From contig DYDK01000068.1 in NCBI GenBank assembly GCA_020717935.1, forward strand, positions 1 through 8,483: 8,483 nucleotides of DNA, written 5' to 3'. Shown here one piece after another: positions 1 to 6,892 of this stretch; positions within the stretch are counted from its first letter, which is position 1, and each line of letters opens with the position of its first letter. The translations under genes were made by a program, and so were the position numbers. Below the pieces are notes generated by a model that was not told the DNA's origin, did not search any database, and saw nothing but the letters and a program-made list of their open reading frames with translations. The DNA is from Desulfocapsa sp. (lineage in GTDB: Bacteria; Desulfobacterota; Desulfobulbia; Desulfobulbales; Desulfocapsaceae).

Positions 1-62
1 TTCAATGAAACAGAGGGTTCCAAGGCTATTGCTTATCCATGATTGACGAGGTCTGTAGTTGA

Positions 63-531
63 TGTTTCTTCTCGAAATGCACAGTAAAGCACCGGCCCAG
101 AGCAAGACTGAGCATCTCGGCAAGGGGGCATGTCGTTACCTCACTCAAAGCAGGAGAGTACGATGCCTGTGAACTTTATGAAAAAAGGTATTGCGCCCGT
201 GGCGAAATGGAGAACCGGATCAAAGAACAACAATTGATGCTTTTTGCCGACAGAACCAGCACGCATAAGATGTTCAGCAACCAAATCCGACTCTATTTTT
301 CTTCTCTGGCGTATGTTCTTGTCCAAGCGTTACATCAACTTGGTCTGACTGGCACGGAGATATACAAGGCGCAAAGCGACACGATCAGACTGAAATTGTT
401 CAAGATCGGCGCAAGAATCCAGATAACGGTACGAAAGGTGTGGATTTCCTTTGCAGATTGCTCTCCCCTACAGGAGAATCTTTGATCAAATAATACTGGC
501 GAATATAGCGAAACTCCCTCTCTATGTGTGA
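63..531 (+). pseudogene. IS1380-family transposase, decayed C-terminal fragment
   Basis: This is the 3' end of a DDE transposase of the IS1380 family, which would have moved its own insertion sequence. The recognisable block runs from about 129 to 485 in frame 3. It contains HVVTSL, then YCARGEMENRIKEQQ, LFADRTS, NQIRLYFSSLAYVL, GTIRLKL-like and KIGA-like stretches, all typical of the C-terminal third of this family. Upstream, a family-like KTEHLGKG lies in frame 2 (about 104-127), so the frame changes in the G-rich stretch near 124-131. A further indel is likely near 92-103. Downstream, the frame stops at 483-485 (TGA), but frame 1 continues family-like residues (FDQIILANIAKLPLYV) from 481 to a stop at 529-531. 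With at least three frame breaks it cannot be functional. The family's N-terminal two thirds lie outside the window, and positions 1-62 show no clear homology. It faces tyrS tail-to-tail. Confidence 0.8.
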
Positions 532-565
532 GTTGAGTACAACTCGTTCGCGATTCAACGAGAGG
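517..565. repeat. Nested and competing inverted repeats in the IS tail
   Basis: Three pairings can be read directly. CCTCTC (517-522) pairs with GAGAGG (560-565). GAGTTG (530-535) pairs with CAACTC (540-545) over a 4-nt loop. CTCGTT (543-548) pairs with AACGAG (557-562) over an 8-nt loop. The last shares bases with both others, so the structure could switch between two folds. It sits just past the transposase remnant and is most simply part of the element's non-coding 3' region. Its function is unknown. Confidence 0.5.
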
Positions 566-759
566 AGTGCGCCCTATTGATAGATAATTCACCGGAAATC
601 GACGCAAGACAAGAAAAAATGGATCGGGCAGTCCTTTGTTCCTTGTAGCCCGGGTACCAAGGTAGAAAAGTCTGGTCATAGACTGTGGTATTTTGATAAC
701 ATTTGAGTCTAATGAGAAATGCGGACTCAGCACATATTGCTGAGGAATTTCCAAACCCT
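532..759. other. Non-coding tail between IS remnant and tyrS
   Basis: No credible gene is present here. The region probably contains the rest of the IS1380 element's 3' untranslated part and its outer end. The outer end may lie near 705-728, where GAGTC (705-709) and GACTC (724-728) flank an A-rich, IS-end-like stretch, but I cannot define the terminus or a target duplication without the intact element. Open frames on either strand here have no recognisable protein content. Confidence 0.4.
726..744 (-). terminator. Hairpin just downstream of tyrS, possible weak terminator
   Basis: CTCAGCA (726-732) and TGCTGAG (738-744) form a perfect 7-bp stem with a 5-nt loop, beginning 15 nt after the tyrS stop codon on the minus strand. 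No run of T follows in either direction, so it is not a classical intrinsic terminator. It may act as a 3' stabilising hairpin or belong to the IS end. Confidence 0.3.
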
Positions 760-1977
760 TTATCGAAAACAAACCTTACAATAGCGGAATTTCCCCACCT
801 TCATCAGTACCTCTCCCTGCGGTTGTACCACGGCTTTGACATCGGTTATCTTTTCACCATTGATGGAAACTGCCTTTTGCTGGATCATTCGTCGCCCATC
901 GGAGGTGGAGCTTACAAGTTCTATGTCCACCAGCAATTGCGGGAGCCAGATCGCTTCGGTAGCGACTATCTGCTTTTCCGGCATATTATCAGGTAAACCA
1001 CCATTTTGAAAAACCTGCTCAAAATTCTGCTCGGCCTGCAAGGCCGCCTCTGGTGAATGGAACCTGGCCGTCAATTCACGGGCTAACTGTTTTTTGATCT
1101 CTTTAGGATGACGGATGCCAGCCTCCATCTCCTGCTTCAACATGGAGATTGCGGCGGCATCCAGATCACTGAGCAGGTCATAATAACGAAACATCAACTG
1201 GTCGGAGATCGACAGTACTTTACCGTAGATATTGTTGGCGGATTCTGTGATGCCAATGTAATTCCCCAGAGATTTACTCATCTTATTGACTCCATCCAAG
1301 CCTTCGAGCAAGGGCAGAGTGAGTACCACCTGAGGTGCCTGATTGCGGGAGCGTTGGAGGTCGCGGCCCATGAGTAGATTAAAGAGCTGGTCGGTGCCAC
1401 CAAGCTCGACATCAGCCTCAATGGCTACCGAATCGTAGCCTTGGATCAAGGGGTAAAGAAATTCATGGATAGAGATGGGACTGCCTTCGCGGAAACGAAT
1501 CTTGAAATCTTCCCGCTCCAACATGCGAGCCACTGTCAATTCCGAGGCAAGCCGAATCATGGCAAATGAGTCCAGCGTGGCCAACCACTGACTGTTAAAG
1601 ACCACCTTGGTCTTCTCGGAATCAAGAATTTTGAAGACCTGTGCCTTGTAACTTTCGGCATTTTTGGCCACATCCTCACGGGTCAGGGCCTTGCGAGTCT
1701 CCGATTTACCGGTGGGATCACCAATCATACCGGTAAAATCGCCAATCAAAAAATACACTTCATGGCCAAGATCCTGAAAGTGTTTGAGTTTTTGCAAAAG
1801 AACCGTATGACCAAGGTGCAGATCAGGGGCTGTGGGGTCAAATCCGGCCTTGATTCGCAAAGGAATACCGGTGGCCGCTGATTTTTCCAGTTTTTTGATC
1901 AGTTCTTCACGGGAGATACAATCAACGATTCCCCGTTCAATGAGTTGTATTTGTGTGTCAATATCAATAGAAGACAT
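760..1977 (-). CDS. tyrS: Tyrosyl-tRNA synthetase
   Basis: This class I aminoacyl-tRNA synthetase charges tRNA-Tyr with tyrosine, using ATP, in the cytoplasm. The 405-residue product has the Rossmann catalytic domain in its first half, with the HIGH-type signature HLGH at 54-57 and KMSKS at 232-236. The stretch [16 protein letters not shown] (191-206) is typical of the family. The C-terminal 60 residues form an S4-like RNA-binding domain ([22 protein letters not shown], ending in a short basic tail). Overall features fit the TyrRZ/TyrS2-like form rather than the classical E. coli form. The ATG at 1977 is preceded by AAGGAG at good spacing. Only 12 nt separate it from the rny stop codon, and that gap holds the ribosome binding site, so the two genes are very likely co-transcribed. 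It is intact, and its 3' end abuts the decayed IS. Confidence 0.97.
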   Translation of the reverse strand: MSSIDIDTQIQLIERGIVDCISREELIKKLEKSAATGIPLRIKAGFDPTAPDLHLGHTVLLQKLKHFQDLGHEVYFLIGDFTGMIGDPTGKSETRKALTREDVAKNAESYKAQVFKILDSEKTKVVFNSQWLATLDSFAMIRLASELTVARMLEREDFKIRFREGSPISIHEFLYPLIQGYDSVAIEADVELGGTDQLFNLLMGRDLQRSRNQAPQVVLTLPLLEGLDGVNKMSKSLGNYIGITESANNIYGKVLSISDQLMFRYYDLLSDLDAAAISMLKQEMEAGIRHPKEIKKQLARELTARFHSPEAALQAEQNFEQVFQNGGLPDNMPEKQIVATEAIWLPQLLVDIELVSSTSDGRRMIQQKAVSINGEKITDVKAVVQPQGEVLMKVGKFRYCKVCFR

Positions 1978-1989
1978 ATCTGCTCCTTA

Positions 1990-3567
1990 TTATCGGGCAA
2001 ATTCCACGGCCCTGGTTTCACGAATAACCGTCACGCGAATCTGCCCCGGATAAGTGAGTTGGGCCTCAATGTTTCTGGCAATATCCTGACTGAGCAAAAT
2101 GGCCTCAGCATCTTGAATTTTCTTAGCGTCAACAATAATCCGCAGATCGCGACCGGCCTGAATGGCATACGATTTTTCCACCCCCTCAAAGGCATTGGCG
2201 ATGTTTTCCAAATCTTCCAGTCGTTTAACATAGGTTTGTAACATCTCCTTGCGGGCGCCAGGTCTGGCACCGGACAAGGCATCTGCTGATTGCACCAGAA
2301 TATCAAGGACGCTCTGCGGGGGCAGATCTTCGTGGTGGGCCCCGATGGCATAGACCACCTCTTCGGGCTCACCATACTTCTTGGCCAAGTCTCGTCCGAT
2401 AATTGCATGGGAACCTTCCACCTCATGATCGACGGCCTTGCCAATATCGTGAAGCAAACCGGCCCGCTTGGCCATTTTCACATCAATACCCAGTTCCGCC
2501 GCCATAATACCACAGAGAAAGGCCACTTCCAAGGAGTGCTGGAGGACATTCTGGCCGTAACTGGTCCGATATTTCAAGCGACCGAGAATGTTGATCAGCT
2601 CGGCATGGACCCCATGGGCACCCACATCAAAAGTAGCCTGTTCTCCGGCCTCCCGCATAGTGACATCCAGTTCTTTGGTGACCTTGGCCACCACTTCTTC
2701 AATGCGGGCAGGATGGATTCGTCCATCATTGATAAGTTGCAACATGGAGAGTCGGGCAACCTCTCGTCGTACTGGATTAAACCCAGACAGGATAACGGCC
2801 TCGGGTGTATCATCAATAATAATATCAATGCCGGTGGCTGCTTCAATGGCCCGGATATTTCTTCCTTCACGGCCAATGATGCGGCCTTTCATTTCATCAT
2901 TGGGCAGTGGCACCATGGAGACAGTCTTATCGGCAACATAATCACCTGCATAACGGGAGATGGCAAGGGCCAGGATATTTTTTCCTTTTTTATCCGCCTC
3001 CATCTTCATTTCCTGTTCAATGCGAGCAAGCTTTTTCGCCGCATGCATCCGTGCCTCACTCTCCATGGAATCCATGAGGAGTTTTTTCGCCTCTTCCCGA
3101 TTTATTCCAGCTATTTTTTCCAGCTCGTTGCGCTGATGAAGCACGAGTTGTTCGACTTCTTCATTCTTTTTCTGCAGACTGTCTTTCTGCTGCTGGAGTC
3201 CGGCCTCGGTCTTCTGAAGCTCCTGCTCCAGAAGACCGAGGCTCTCTTTTTCTCGCTTTAACTGCTCTTTCTTTTCGCCAAGCTGTCGTCGTTCATCCTT
3301 CAAATCAGCTTTATCTGCTCGAATTTCTTCTTCAACGGCTTGTTTTACCTGATAAGCCGCTTCTTTACTCTGCAATATCGCATCCTTCTTGATCCGTTCG
3401 GACTCAAGGAGAGCATTTTCGATCAGTTGCTTTCCCTGGTTTTCCATGTTGGCACGATGGTTCTCAACAAAGCGTTTTCGTAAGAAGAAACCACTGATAA
3501 TGCCAACAAGGACACCAGCAAGGATGCCAATTGACAACAAAAAAACGGGCTGATTGAATAGTTCCAT
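1990..3567 (-). CDS. rny: Ribonuclease Y, membrane-anchored HD-domain endoribonuclease
   Basis: RNase Y is an endoribonuclease that starts mRNA decay from the inner face of the membrane. The 525-residue product shows the complete family layout: an N-terminal membrane helix (about 8-29), then a long charged coiled coil (about 35-200, rich in K, E and Q). A KH RNA-binding domain follows (about 215-280, GxxG loop GREG at 232-235). The HD phosphohydrolase domain spans about 335-435, with H344, the H373-D374 pair in LLHDIGK, H411-H412 and D429 as expected metal ligands. The C-terminal region ends in [13 protein letters not shown], a typical family ending. Length is normal for the family (about 510-520). 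The ATG at 3567 gives the expected short segment before the membrane helix, but no strong Shine-Dalgarno sequence precedes it. It lies downstream of the 6S-like RNA and is followed immediately by tyrS. Confidence 0.97.
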   Translation of the reverse strand: MELFNQPVFLLSIGILAGVLVGIISGFFLRKRFVENHRANMENQGKQLIENALLESERIKKDAILQSKEAAYQVKQAVEEEIRADKADLKDERRQLGEKKEQLKREKESLGLLEQELQKTEAGLQQQKDSLQKKNEEVEQLVLHQRNELEKIAGINREEAKKLLMDSMESEARMHAAKKLARIEQEMKMEADKKGKNILALAISRYAGDYVADKTVSMVPLPNDEMKGRIIGREGRNIRAIEAATGIDIIIDDTPEAVILSGFNPVRREVARLSMLQLINDGRIHPARIEEVVAKVTKELDVTMREAGEQATFDVGAHGVHAELINILGRLKYRTSYGQNVLQHSLEVAFLCGIMAAELGIDVKMAKRAGLLHDIGKAVDHEVEGSHAIIGRDLAKKYGEPEEVVYAIGAHHEDLPPQSVLDILVQSADALSGARPGARKEMLQTYVKRLEDLENIANAFEGVEKSYAIQAGRDLRIIVDAKKIQDAEAILLSQDIARNIEAQLTYPGQIRVTVIRETRAVEFAR

Positions 3568-4100
3568 GGCTCGCTAACACCCTTAATATGGGCAATATCG
3601 GATTGACAACAGGGGGGGGAATGAGGCGGGGATTGATGAATATCAAGCCGCAGAAGAGGAACAAAGCAATGAGCTAGGGCGGAGAAAAACGGGCGGTAAC
3701 AAAAAAAACAGAGTAAAAGACGCGGGCACTCTGGATCATGAACACGCAATTAAACATTCACAATCAGTAGAAGTCGCTACAGAATCAGGCGAGGCCGGTC
3801 GATTTCACCCCACTGGGGGATAGTGAATGCGTAACTTTTTATATAAAAATCAATCAAATGCCCGTAAAAAGAAAAAAATCCTTGTTGTGGGCTTTAACCA
3901 ATTGTTTCAATACGGTTTTTCTTTCCGAACTTCATCGTCGTGTTCAGCATTATTTCCACTGTTATCAATGATTTTGCTGATGAATTCCAGTCAACTCGCC
4001 CTGTCCGGTCAGCCATCGTGATAACGACTGAAGGAACATTCTTGTGAGGCGCCCTGGATATAAAAACAGAATAACAGAAAGCCTCTTCACTATTCCGTAG
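3568..4100. other. Long intergenic region between the 6S-like RNA and rny
   Basis: About 530 nt without a gene I can support. Short open frames exist on both strands (for example 3827-4021 on + and 3894-4118 on -), but they resemble no known family and have no convincing ribosome binding site. Visible structure includes a G8 run (3612-3619), a small inverted repeat TTGAT/ATCAA (3633-3646), an A8 run (near 3702-3709) and a short stem CCCCA/TGGGG (3808-3818) inside a wider TTCAC/GTGAA pairing (3804-3827). Most of it is presumably the rny promoter and a long 5' leader. A small RNA or a degenerated gene cannot be excluded. The 5-formyltetrahydrofolate cyclo-ligase that follows 6S RNA in gammaproteobacteria is absent. 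Confidence 0.5.
3840..3868 (-). promoter_or_regulatory. Possible sigma-70 promoter for rny-tyrS
   Basis: On the minus strand TTTACG (3863-3868) and TATATA (3840-3845) are separated by exactly 17 nt, in an otherwise AT-rich stretch. This would place transcription start near 3833 and give rny a leader of about 265 nt. The match is imperfect and AT-rich DNA yields such matches by chance. Confidence 0.25.
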
Positions 4101-4103
4101 TAT

Positions 4104-4161
4104 AAAAAAAATCCCCACCCTGCCGTGTCAACAGAATGATTAAACCTAATAAATAGGTGGG
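4104..4161 (-). terminator. Possible terminator downstream of the 6S-like RNA
   Basis: On the minus strand, CCCACC (complement of 4156-4161) can pair with GGTGGG (complement of 4114-4119), and the second arm leads almost directly into a run of eight T (4104-4111). The long loop contains an alternative 5-bp hairpin, ACCTA/TAGGT (4144-4158), that shares bases with the outer stem. The T run right after a GC-rich arm fits termination of the RNA transcript, but the long loop weakens the case. Confidence 0.4.
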
Positions 4162-4177
4162 TAGAACTCATGGCCTC

Positions 4178-4354
4178 ATCGTGGAAACTGCCAAGCAATT
4201 TCCCTTTTGAAAACCGTAGAGGCACCCTTTTTGTGAGAGTTGGCTCAACACGCTGATGATCACCAACAGGGCAGGGAAAACAAAAAACATAAATATACTG
4301 TACTCATTGAATGAGCCGCCTCTCAACACTGCTCTTAGCAACTCATCTTCCACA
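4178..4354 (-). ncRNA. ssrS: Probable 6S RNA
   Basis: 6S RNA is a roughly 180-nt RNA that mimics an open promoter and sequesters sigma-70 RNA polymerase in stationary phase. Three things support it here. First, it lies immediately downstream of zapA, the position of ssrS in gammaproteobacteria, and the same linkage is recalled for deltaproteobacteria. Second, the minus-strand transcript folds into one long rod. The closing pairs are GTGGAA/TTCCAC (complements of 4348-4353 and 4181-4186) and GCTAAG/CTTGGC (4334-4339 and 4190-4195, one G-U pair). After a large asymmetric central bubble come GAGAG/CTCTC (4320-4324 and 4235-4239) and GGCTCA/TGAGCC (4312-4317 and 4242-4247). Third, the apical region carries GTTGGTGATCAT (4256-4267), close to the E. 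coli 6S sequence GTTGGTGAGCAT. The span is about 175 nt, and a promoter lies at the right distance upstream. Exact ends are inferred. Confidence 0.7.
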
Positions 4355-4356
4355 GG

Positions 4357-4383
4357 ACTATAACAGAATTTCAAAGAAATCAA
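4357..4383 (-). promoter_or_regulatory. Promoter of the 6S-like RNA, overlapping the zapA stop
   Basis: On the minus strand a -10-like TATAGT (4357-4362) is preceded by TTGATT (4378-4383) with a 15-nt spacer, or TTTGAT with 16. TTGATT overlaps the zapA TGA codon (4380-4382). A start about 7 nt past the -10 falls at 4350-4353, at the first closing stem of the RNA. A second TTGA motif (TTGAAA, 4369-4374) lies too close to serve as the -35. Confidence 0.5.
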
Positions 4384-4706
4384 AGAGAAAAGGGCGCTTG
4401 GCACCCTCCACTCTCTTTTTCTGAAGAAAGGCCTGAATCAATTTGTTGGGTGAGAAGGGCTATCCGTTGTTCGGTATCTCTTTTATATCGTTGGTATTGA
4501 GCCTTTAATTCAATATGTTGAGAAGCGATGTTCAGCGCCGTCAAAATGGCAACCTTGTTGACCGGAATAACTCCCGGAGCGCCGGACGAATTCTCGGCCA
4601 CCAATCTTTGGACAAGCTCAAGGGCCTCTGCCACCTCATTTTCAGGGGCCACGGTATAAAAGGAATACCCCTGACCTAAAAGCTCAAACCGGACAAGCCT
4701 TTCCAA
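4380..4706 (-). CDS. zapA: Cell division protein ZapA
   Basis: ZapA binds FtsZ in the cytoplasm, cross-linking and bundling protofilaments to stabilise the Z ring. The 108-residue product opens with a short beta-rich head (RFELLGQGYSFYT, equivalent to the family's V-x-I-x-G-x-x-Y segment). The ZapA core helix follows, including NKVAILTALNIASQHIELK (50-68, the conserved A-L-N-I-A region), then a coiled-coil tail to about residue 90. Length is normal. The start is a TTG at 4704-4706, because the only in-frame codons between the zapB stop and ERLVRFEL are GGT GGT GAC and this TTG. A modest G-rich ribosome binding region overlaps the zapB stop. zapA follows zapB after 9 nt in the same frame, and its stop overlaps the promoter of the 6S-like RNA. 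Confidence 0.9.
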   Translation of the reverse strand: MERLVRFELLGQGYSFYTVAPENEVAEALELVQRLVAENSSGAPGVIPVNKVAILTALNIASQHIELKAQYQRYKRDTEQRIALLTQQIDSGLSSEKESGGCQAPFSL

Positions 4707-4715
4707 GTCACCACC

Positions 4716-5015
4716 CTAAAACAGGGTGCCCTGCACACCACCTTCAGAGCCTCGATCATTGCCGCCCATGTCTTCATTTTCGGCGGCACCGGCTTCCCAC
4801 GCTTCTATTTGGTCGAGCAAGCCAGAAACCCGACTGCCAATAACGCCCCTTTCATCCTTGAGGGCGGCCAACTCATCTTGAAGAATGGCAATCGTTTCTT
4901 CCCGTTGCAACAACAGCTGATCGACCTTCTTTTTATCCGCCTGCAAGTCATTAAATCGTGCCAACAGTTTGGTGACAAAACCTTCCAGTCGTTCGAGTTC
5001 GTTCTCCTGCGTCAT
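4716..5015 (-). CDS. zapB: Small coiled-coil cell division protein, ZapB-like
   Basis: This 99-residue protein is probably a ZapB-type Z-ring factor acting with ZapA in the cytoplasm. Residues 4-75 are almost continuous heptad-like helix (LERLEGFVTKLLARFNDLQ, then QLLLQREETIAILQDELAALKDE), as in ZapB and related short coiled-coil division proteins. The last 25 residues are acidic and glycine-rich (NEDMGGNDRGSEGG), without predicted structure, and end in GTLF. Coiled coils are low in specific sequence signal, so the name rests largely on its place directly upstream of zapA. The ATG at 5015 has a strong AGGAGG ribosome binding site 7 nt upstream (complement of 5023-5028). The stop is TAG, 9 nt before the zapA TTG. 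A promoter probably lies in the AT-rich gap 5030-5145, but I cannot fix it. Confidence 0.75.
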   Translation of the reverse strand: MTQENELERLEGFVTKLLARFNDLQADKKKVDQLLLQREETIAILQDELAALKDERGVIGSRVSGLLDQIEAWEAGAAENEDMGGNDRGSEGGVQGTLF

Positions 5016-5022
5016 ATGCTTT

Positions 5023-5028
5023 CCTCCT
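5023..5028 (-). promoter_or_regulatory. Strong Shine-Dalgarno site of zapB
   Basis: The minus strand reads AGGAGG, a full match to the anti-Shine-Dalgarno core, 7 nt before the ATG at 5015. It fixes the zapB start and suggests that zapB is translated more efficiently than zapA, which has a TTG start and a weaker site. Confidence 0.8.
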
Positions 5029-5145
5029 GTATTTATTATGTTAAATCTAAAACATGCTTTACTCTTTCAACCATTTCTCAATATACTCGTGCCATCTCTT
5101 CTCTGCAAGCAATAAGCAAAACAGCATGAAGCAAAAAAGGCCCCG

Positions 5146-5631
5146 TCACCCCCGTGCATAGCTCCAACTCAGTGGTCGTCCGTCTCGATATGGCATGCAA
5201 CCGTGGAATATTCGGGGATCGGCATCAAAAACCATATCCAAAAAATACCTGTCCCCCTCCCACATGGGTAAACAAGATAGTTCATCTATCCGGTGCCAGT
5301 GCAGGTCGCCCTCTTCACCTTGGGGCTGAAGGATGCCAGTAAAACGATCAACCCGAAAGATAAAACCAAACCAGTCTTCGCCTCCACGGCCAAAGCCTGG
5401 CCAATTGACAGTTCTGCGCAGCACAAGCTCTTCGCAGGACAGGCCGGATTCTTCATACACCTCGCGCTTGAGACAGGAAAAAATATCCTCCTGTTGTTCC
5501 ATTTTACCACCCAGACCATTATATTTTCCCAGATGCGGATCTGCGATTCGTTTATTTCGATGAATAAGCAGGGTGTGTTGCCGGTCTGGAGAGAGAATAA
5601 AACCAAGGCTTGCCAAGATTGGAGTGTACAT
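5146..5631 (-). CDS. Nudix hydrolase, MutT/8-oxo-dGTP diphosphatase-like
   Basis: Nudix enzymes hydrolyse nucleoside diphosphates linked to another group. The closest group here appears to be the MutT/MTH1-like enzymes that remove oxidised purine nucleotides such as 8-oxo-dGTP, but the substrate cannot be fixed from sequence. The 161-residue protein contains a complete Nudix box at 42-64 (G-x5-E-x7-R-E-x-x-E-E-x-G-L), with the metal-binding R56-E57-x-x-E60-E61 intact. The preceding KYNGLGGK is typical of the MutT-like subgroup that acts on purine nucleotides. The W-P-G-F and DWFGFIFRV segments (77-93) match the beta strands after the box. The ATG at 5631 has AAGGA 8 nt upstream. It is divergent from the lytic transglycosylase and 130 nt upstream of zapB on the same strand, so co-transcription with zapB is possible but not shown. 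A T6 run after the stop lacks a hairpin. Confidence 0.88.
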   Translation of the reverse strand: MYTPILASLGFILSPDRQHTLLIHRNKRIADPHLGKYNGLGGKMEQQEDIFSCLKREVYEESGLSCEELVLRRTVNWPGFGRGGEDWFGFIFRVDRFTGILQPQGEEGDLHWHRIDELSCLPMWEGDRYFLDMVFDADPRIFHGCMPYRDGRPLSWSYARG

Positions 5632-5717
5632 TCTGCCATCCTTGTGATTAAATATAAATAAAGGTTGAAGACTATCGGAATGTTTGCTTGTCGTGTCGTT
5701 TCGATCATCTGCCGTAC

Positions 5718-5728
5718 AAAAAAAAAAA
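5718..5728. repeat. Poly(A) tract of 11 in the divergent intergenic region
   Basis: An uninterrupted run of eleven A lies between the Nudix gene and the lytic transglycosylase, about 40 nt before the chosen transglycosylase ATG. Such a tract can bend DNA, stimulate a promoter or vary in length by slippage. Nothing else in the sequence shows which. Confidence 0.6.
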
Positions 5729-5767
5729 TCAGATACAACAGATAACCACTCCTTTCACTGTCGCATC

Positions 5768-6778
5768 ATGGATTTTTATCTAAAAAACATGAAACCCGCT
5801 TATTTCAAGTTCTCTATTTCTCCTCATCCATACAAGGGTTTCAGGCCCTTGTCGATCCTTCTCCTGATCGTCCTTTCGTTTCTTGGCAGTACAGGGGTGA
5901 TGGGCTCTATGGCACCATTGGAGGCTGCAAGCACAAATGGCGAATTTCCTGTTTATCCTATTATAGCGTCCAATGTTGCCTTTTGGGAACGCATTTATAC
6001 ACACTATTCCACCCGTGAAGCCGTTGTTCATGATCGTCATGATTTGACGAAGATCTATGCCGTTATTCCCGTTGTTGATTGTCTGCAACCCGGTGCCAGT
6101 CAAGTGAATAAGCCCGTTCTCCAGGCTGCAGAACAAAAATATGCGGCCATCCTGACCTCTCTTGCCCAAAGGGGAGTGCCTATAAATAAGGAAGAACAGC
6201 GGGTTGCTGATATGTATAAGGGTGCCAGCCCATTGCGATTGCAGATTGCCAGCAAGTCAGTGCGGGTGCAAATGGGTCAGAAGGAACGATTCAGGGCGGG
6301 TGTAATGCGTTCCCGTACCTATTTGCCCCGTATTAAAAAAATCTTCCGCTCTTACAACTTGCCTGAAGAGTTGGCTTATCTTCCCCATGTGGAATCCTCC
6401 TTCAATCCGGATGCCTACAGCAAGGTTGGGGCTTCGGGGCTCTGGCAGTTTACCCGTTCAACCGGCAAACAATATCTGCGCATCACAACAACTATTGATG
6501 AGCGTCGGGATCCTATCATTTCCAGCCATGCCGCAGCCAAATTTCTCAAAAGAAATCATACGGTTCTTGGCAGTTGGCCCCTGGCTCTAACGGCCTATAA
6601 TTACGGAACGACAGGGATGGCGCAGGCCAAAAAAGAAAAAGGATCGTATGAAAAAATCTTCCGTGAATATCAAGGGGCTCGTTTCAAGTTTGCCTCCCGT
6701 AATTTTTATCCCGAATTTTTGGCAGCCCTCAGGTCTGCCCAGAGAATGGAACAGAATTTTGCGGTGCTCCAGAAATAA
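5768..6778 (+). CDS. Exported lytic murein transglycosylase, SLT domain, MltD-like
   Basis: This enzyme cleaves the beta-1,4 bond between N-acetylmuramic acid and N-acetylglucosamine in peptidoglycan, forming 1,6-anhydro ends, in the periplasm. In the 336-residue product, basic residues precede a hydrophobic segment (about 30-51, LSILLLIVLSFLGSTG) and an L-E-A-A-like cleavage region, which indicates a signal peptide. No lipobox cysteine is seen. A region of unknown role follows (about 60-102, FPVYPIIASNVAFWERIY and VHDRHDLTKIYAVI). The SLT domain covers about 180-300 with the motifs LPHVESSFNP (catalytic glutamate about 209), GASGLWQF (221-228) and ALTAYNYG (273-280). No LysM repeats follow, unlike E. 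coli MltD. The start is uncertain: the frame is open upstream to a TTG at 5684, and ATG codons at 5768 and 5789 both lack a good ribosome binding site. 5768 was chosen because it fits a signal peptide. Confidence 0.88.
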   Translation: MDFYLKNMKPAYFKFSISPHPYKGFRPLSILLLIVLSFLGSTGVMGSMAPLEAASTNGEFPVYPIIASNVAFWERIYTHYSTREAVVHDRHDLTKIYAVIPVVDCLQPGASQVNKPVLQAAEQKYAAILTSLAQRGVPINKEEQRVADMYKGASPLRLQIASKSVRVQMGQKERFRAGVMRSRTYLPRIKKIFRSYNLPEELAYLPHVESSFNPDAYSKVGASGLWQFTRSTGKQYLRITTTIDERRDPIISSHAAAKFLKRNHTVLGSWPLALTAYNYGTTGMAQAKKEKGSYEKIFREYQGARFKFASRNFYPEFLAALRSAQRMEQNFAVLQK

Positions 6779-6892
6779 AAGAACGACAACCAGATAAGCC
6801 ATCGTCAAAAAATAACTTTCCCACTACAATACCATAGACAGCTAAATCAAGACACACAGCAACAATCAATAACCACAAGAAAGGACGCGGAA

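Noticed and set aside
508..522. Similarity between GAAACTCCCTCTC here and GAAACCCCCTCTC near 8336, as two ends of one element
   Set aside because: The match is about 13 bases of low-complexity C/T-rich sequence, in the same orientation, and one copy lies inside degraded transposase coding sequence; chance is sufficient.
335..772. Open frame of 145 codons on the minus strand past tyrS
   Set aside because: It runs antisense through the transposase fragment and overlaps the tyrS 3' end; the + strand transposase match explains the region better.
2290..3261. Open frame of 323 codons on the + strand opposite rny
   Set aside because: It lies wholly antisense to an intact, strongly conserved RNase Y gene, has no ribosome binding site and no family resemblance; its length reflects codon bias of rny.
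3827..4118. Short open frames on both strands between the 6S-like RNA and rny
   Set aside because: No recognisable family, no good ribosome binding site, and the strands contradict each other; AT-rich composition gives such frames by chance.
5110..5145. G-rich stretch plus T6 after the Nudix stop as a terminator
   Set aside because: The minus-strand G runs have no complementary C arm, so no hairpin can form in front of the T run.
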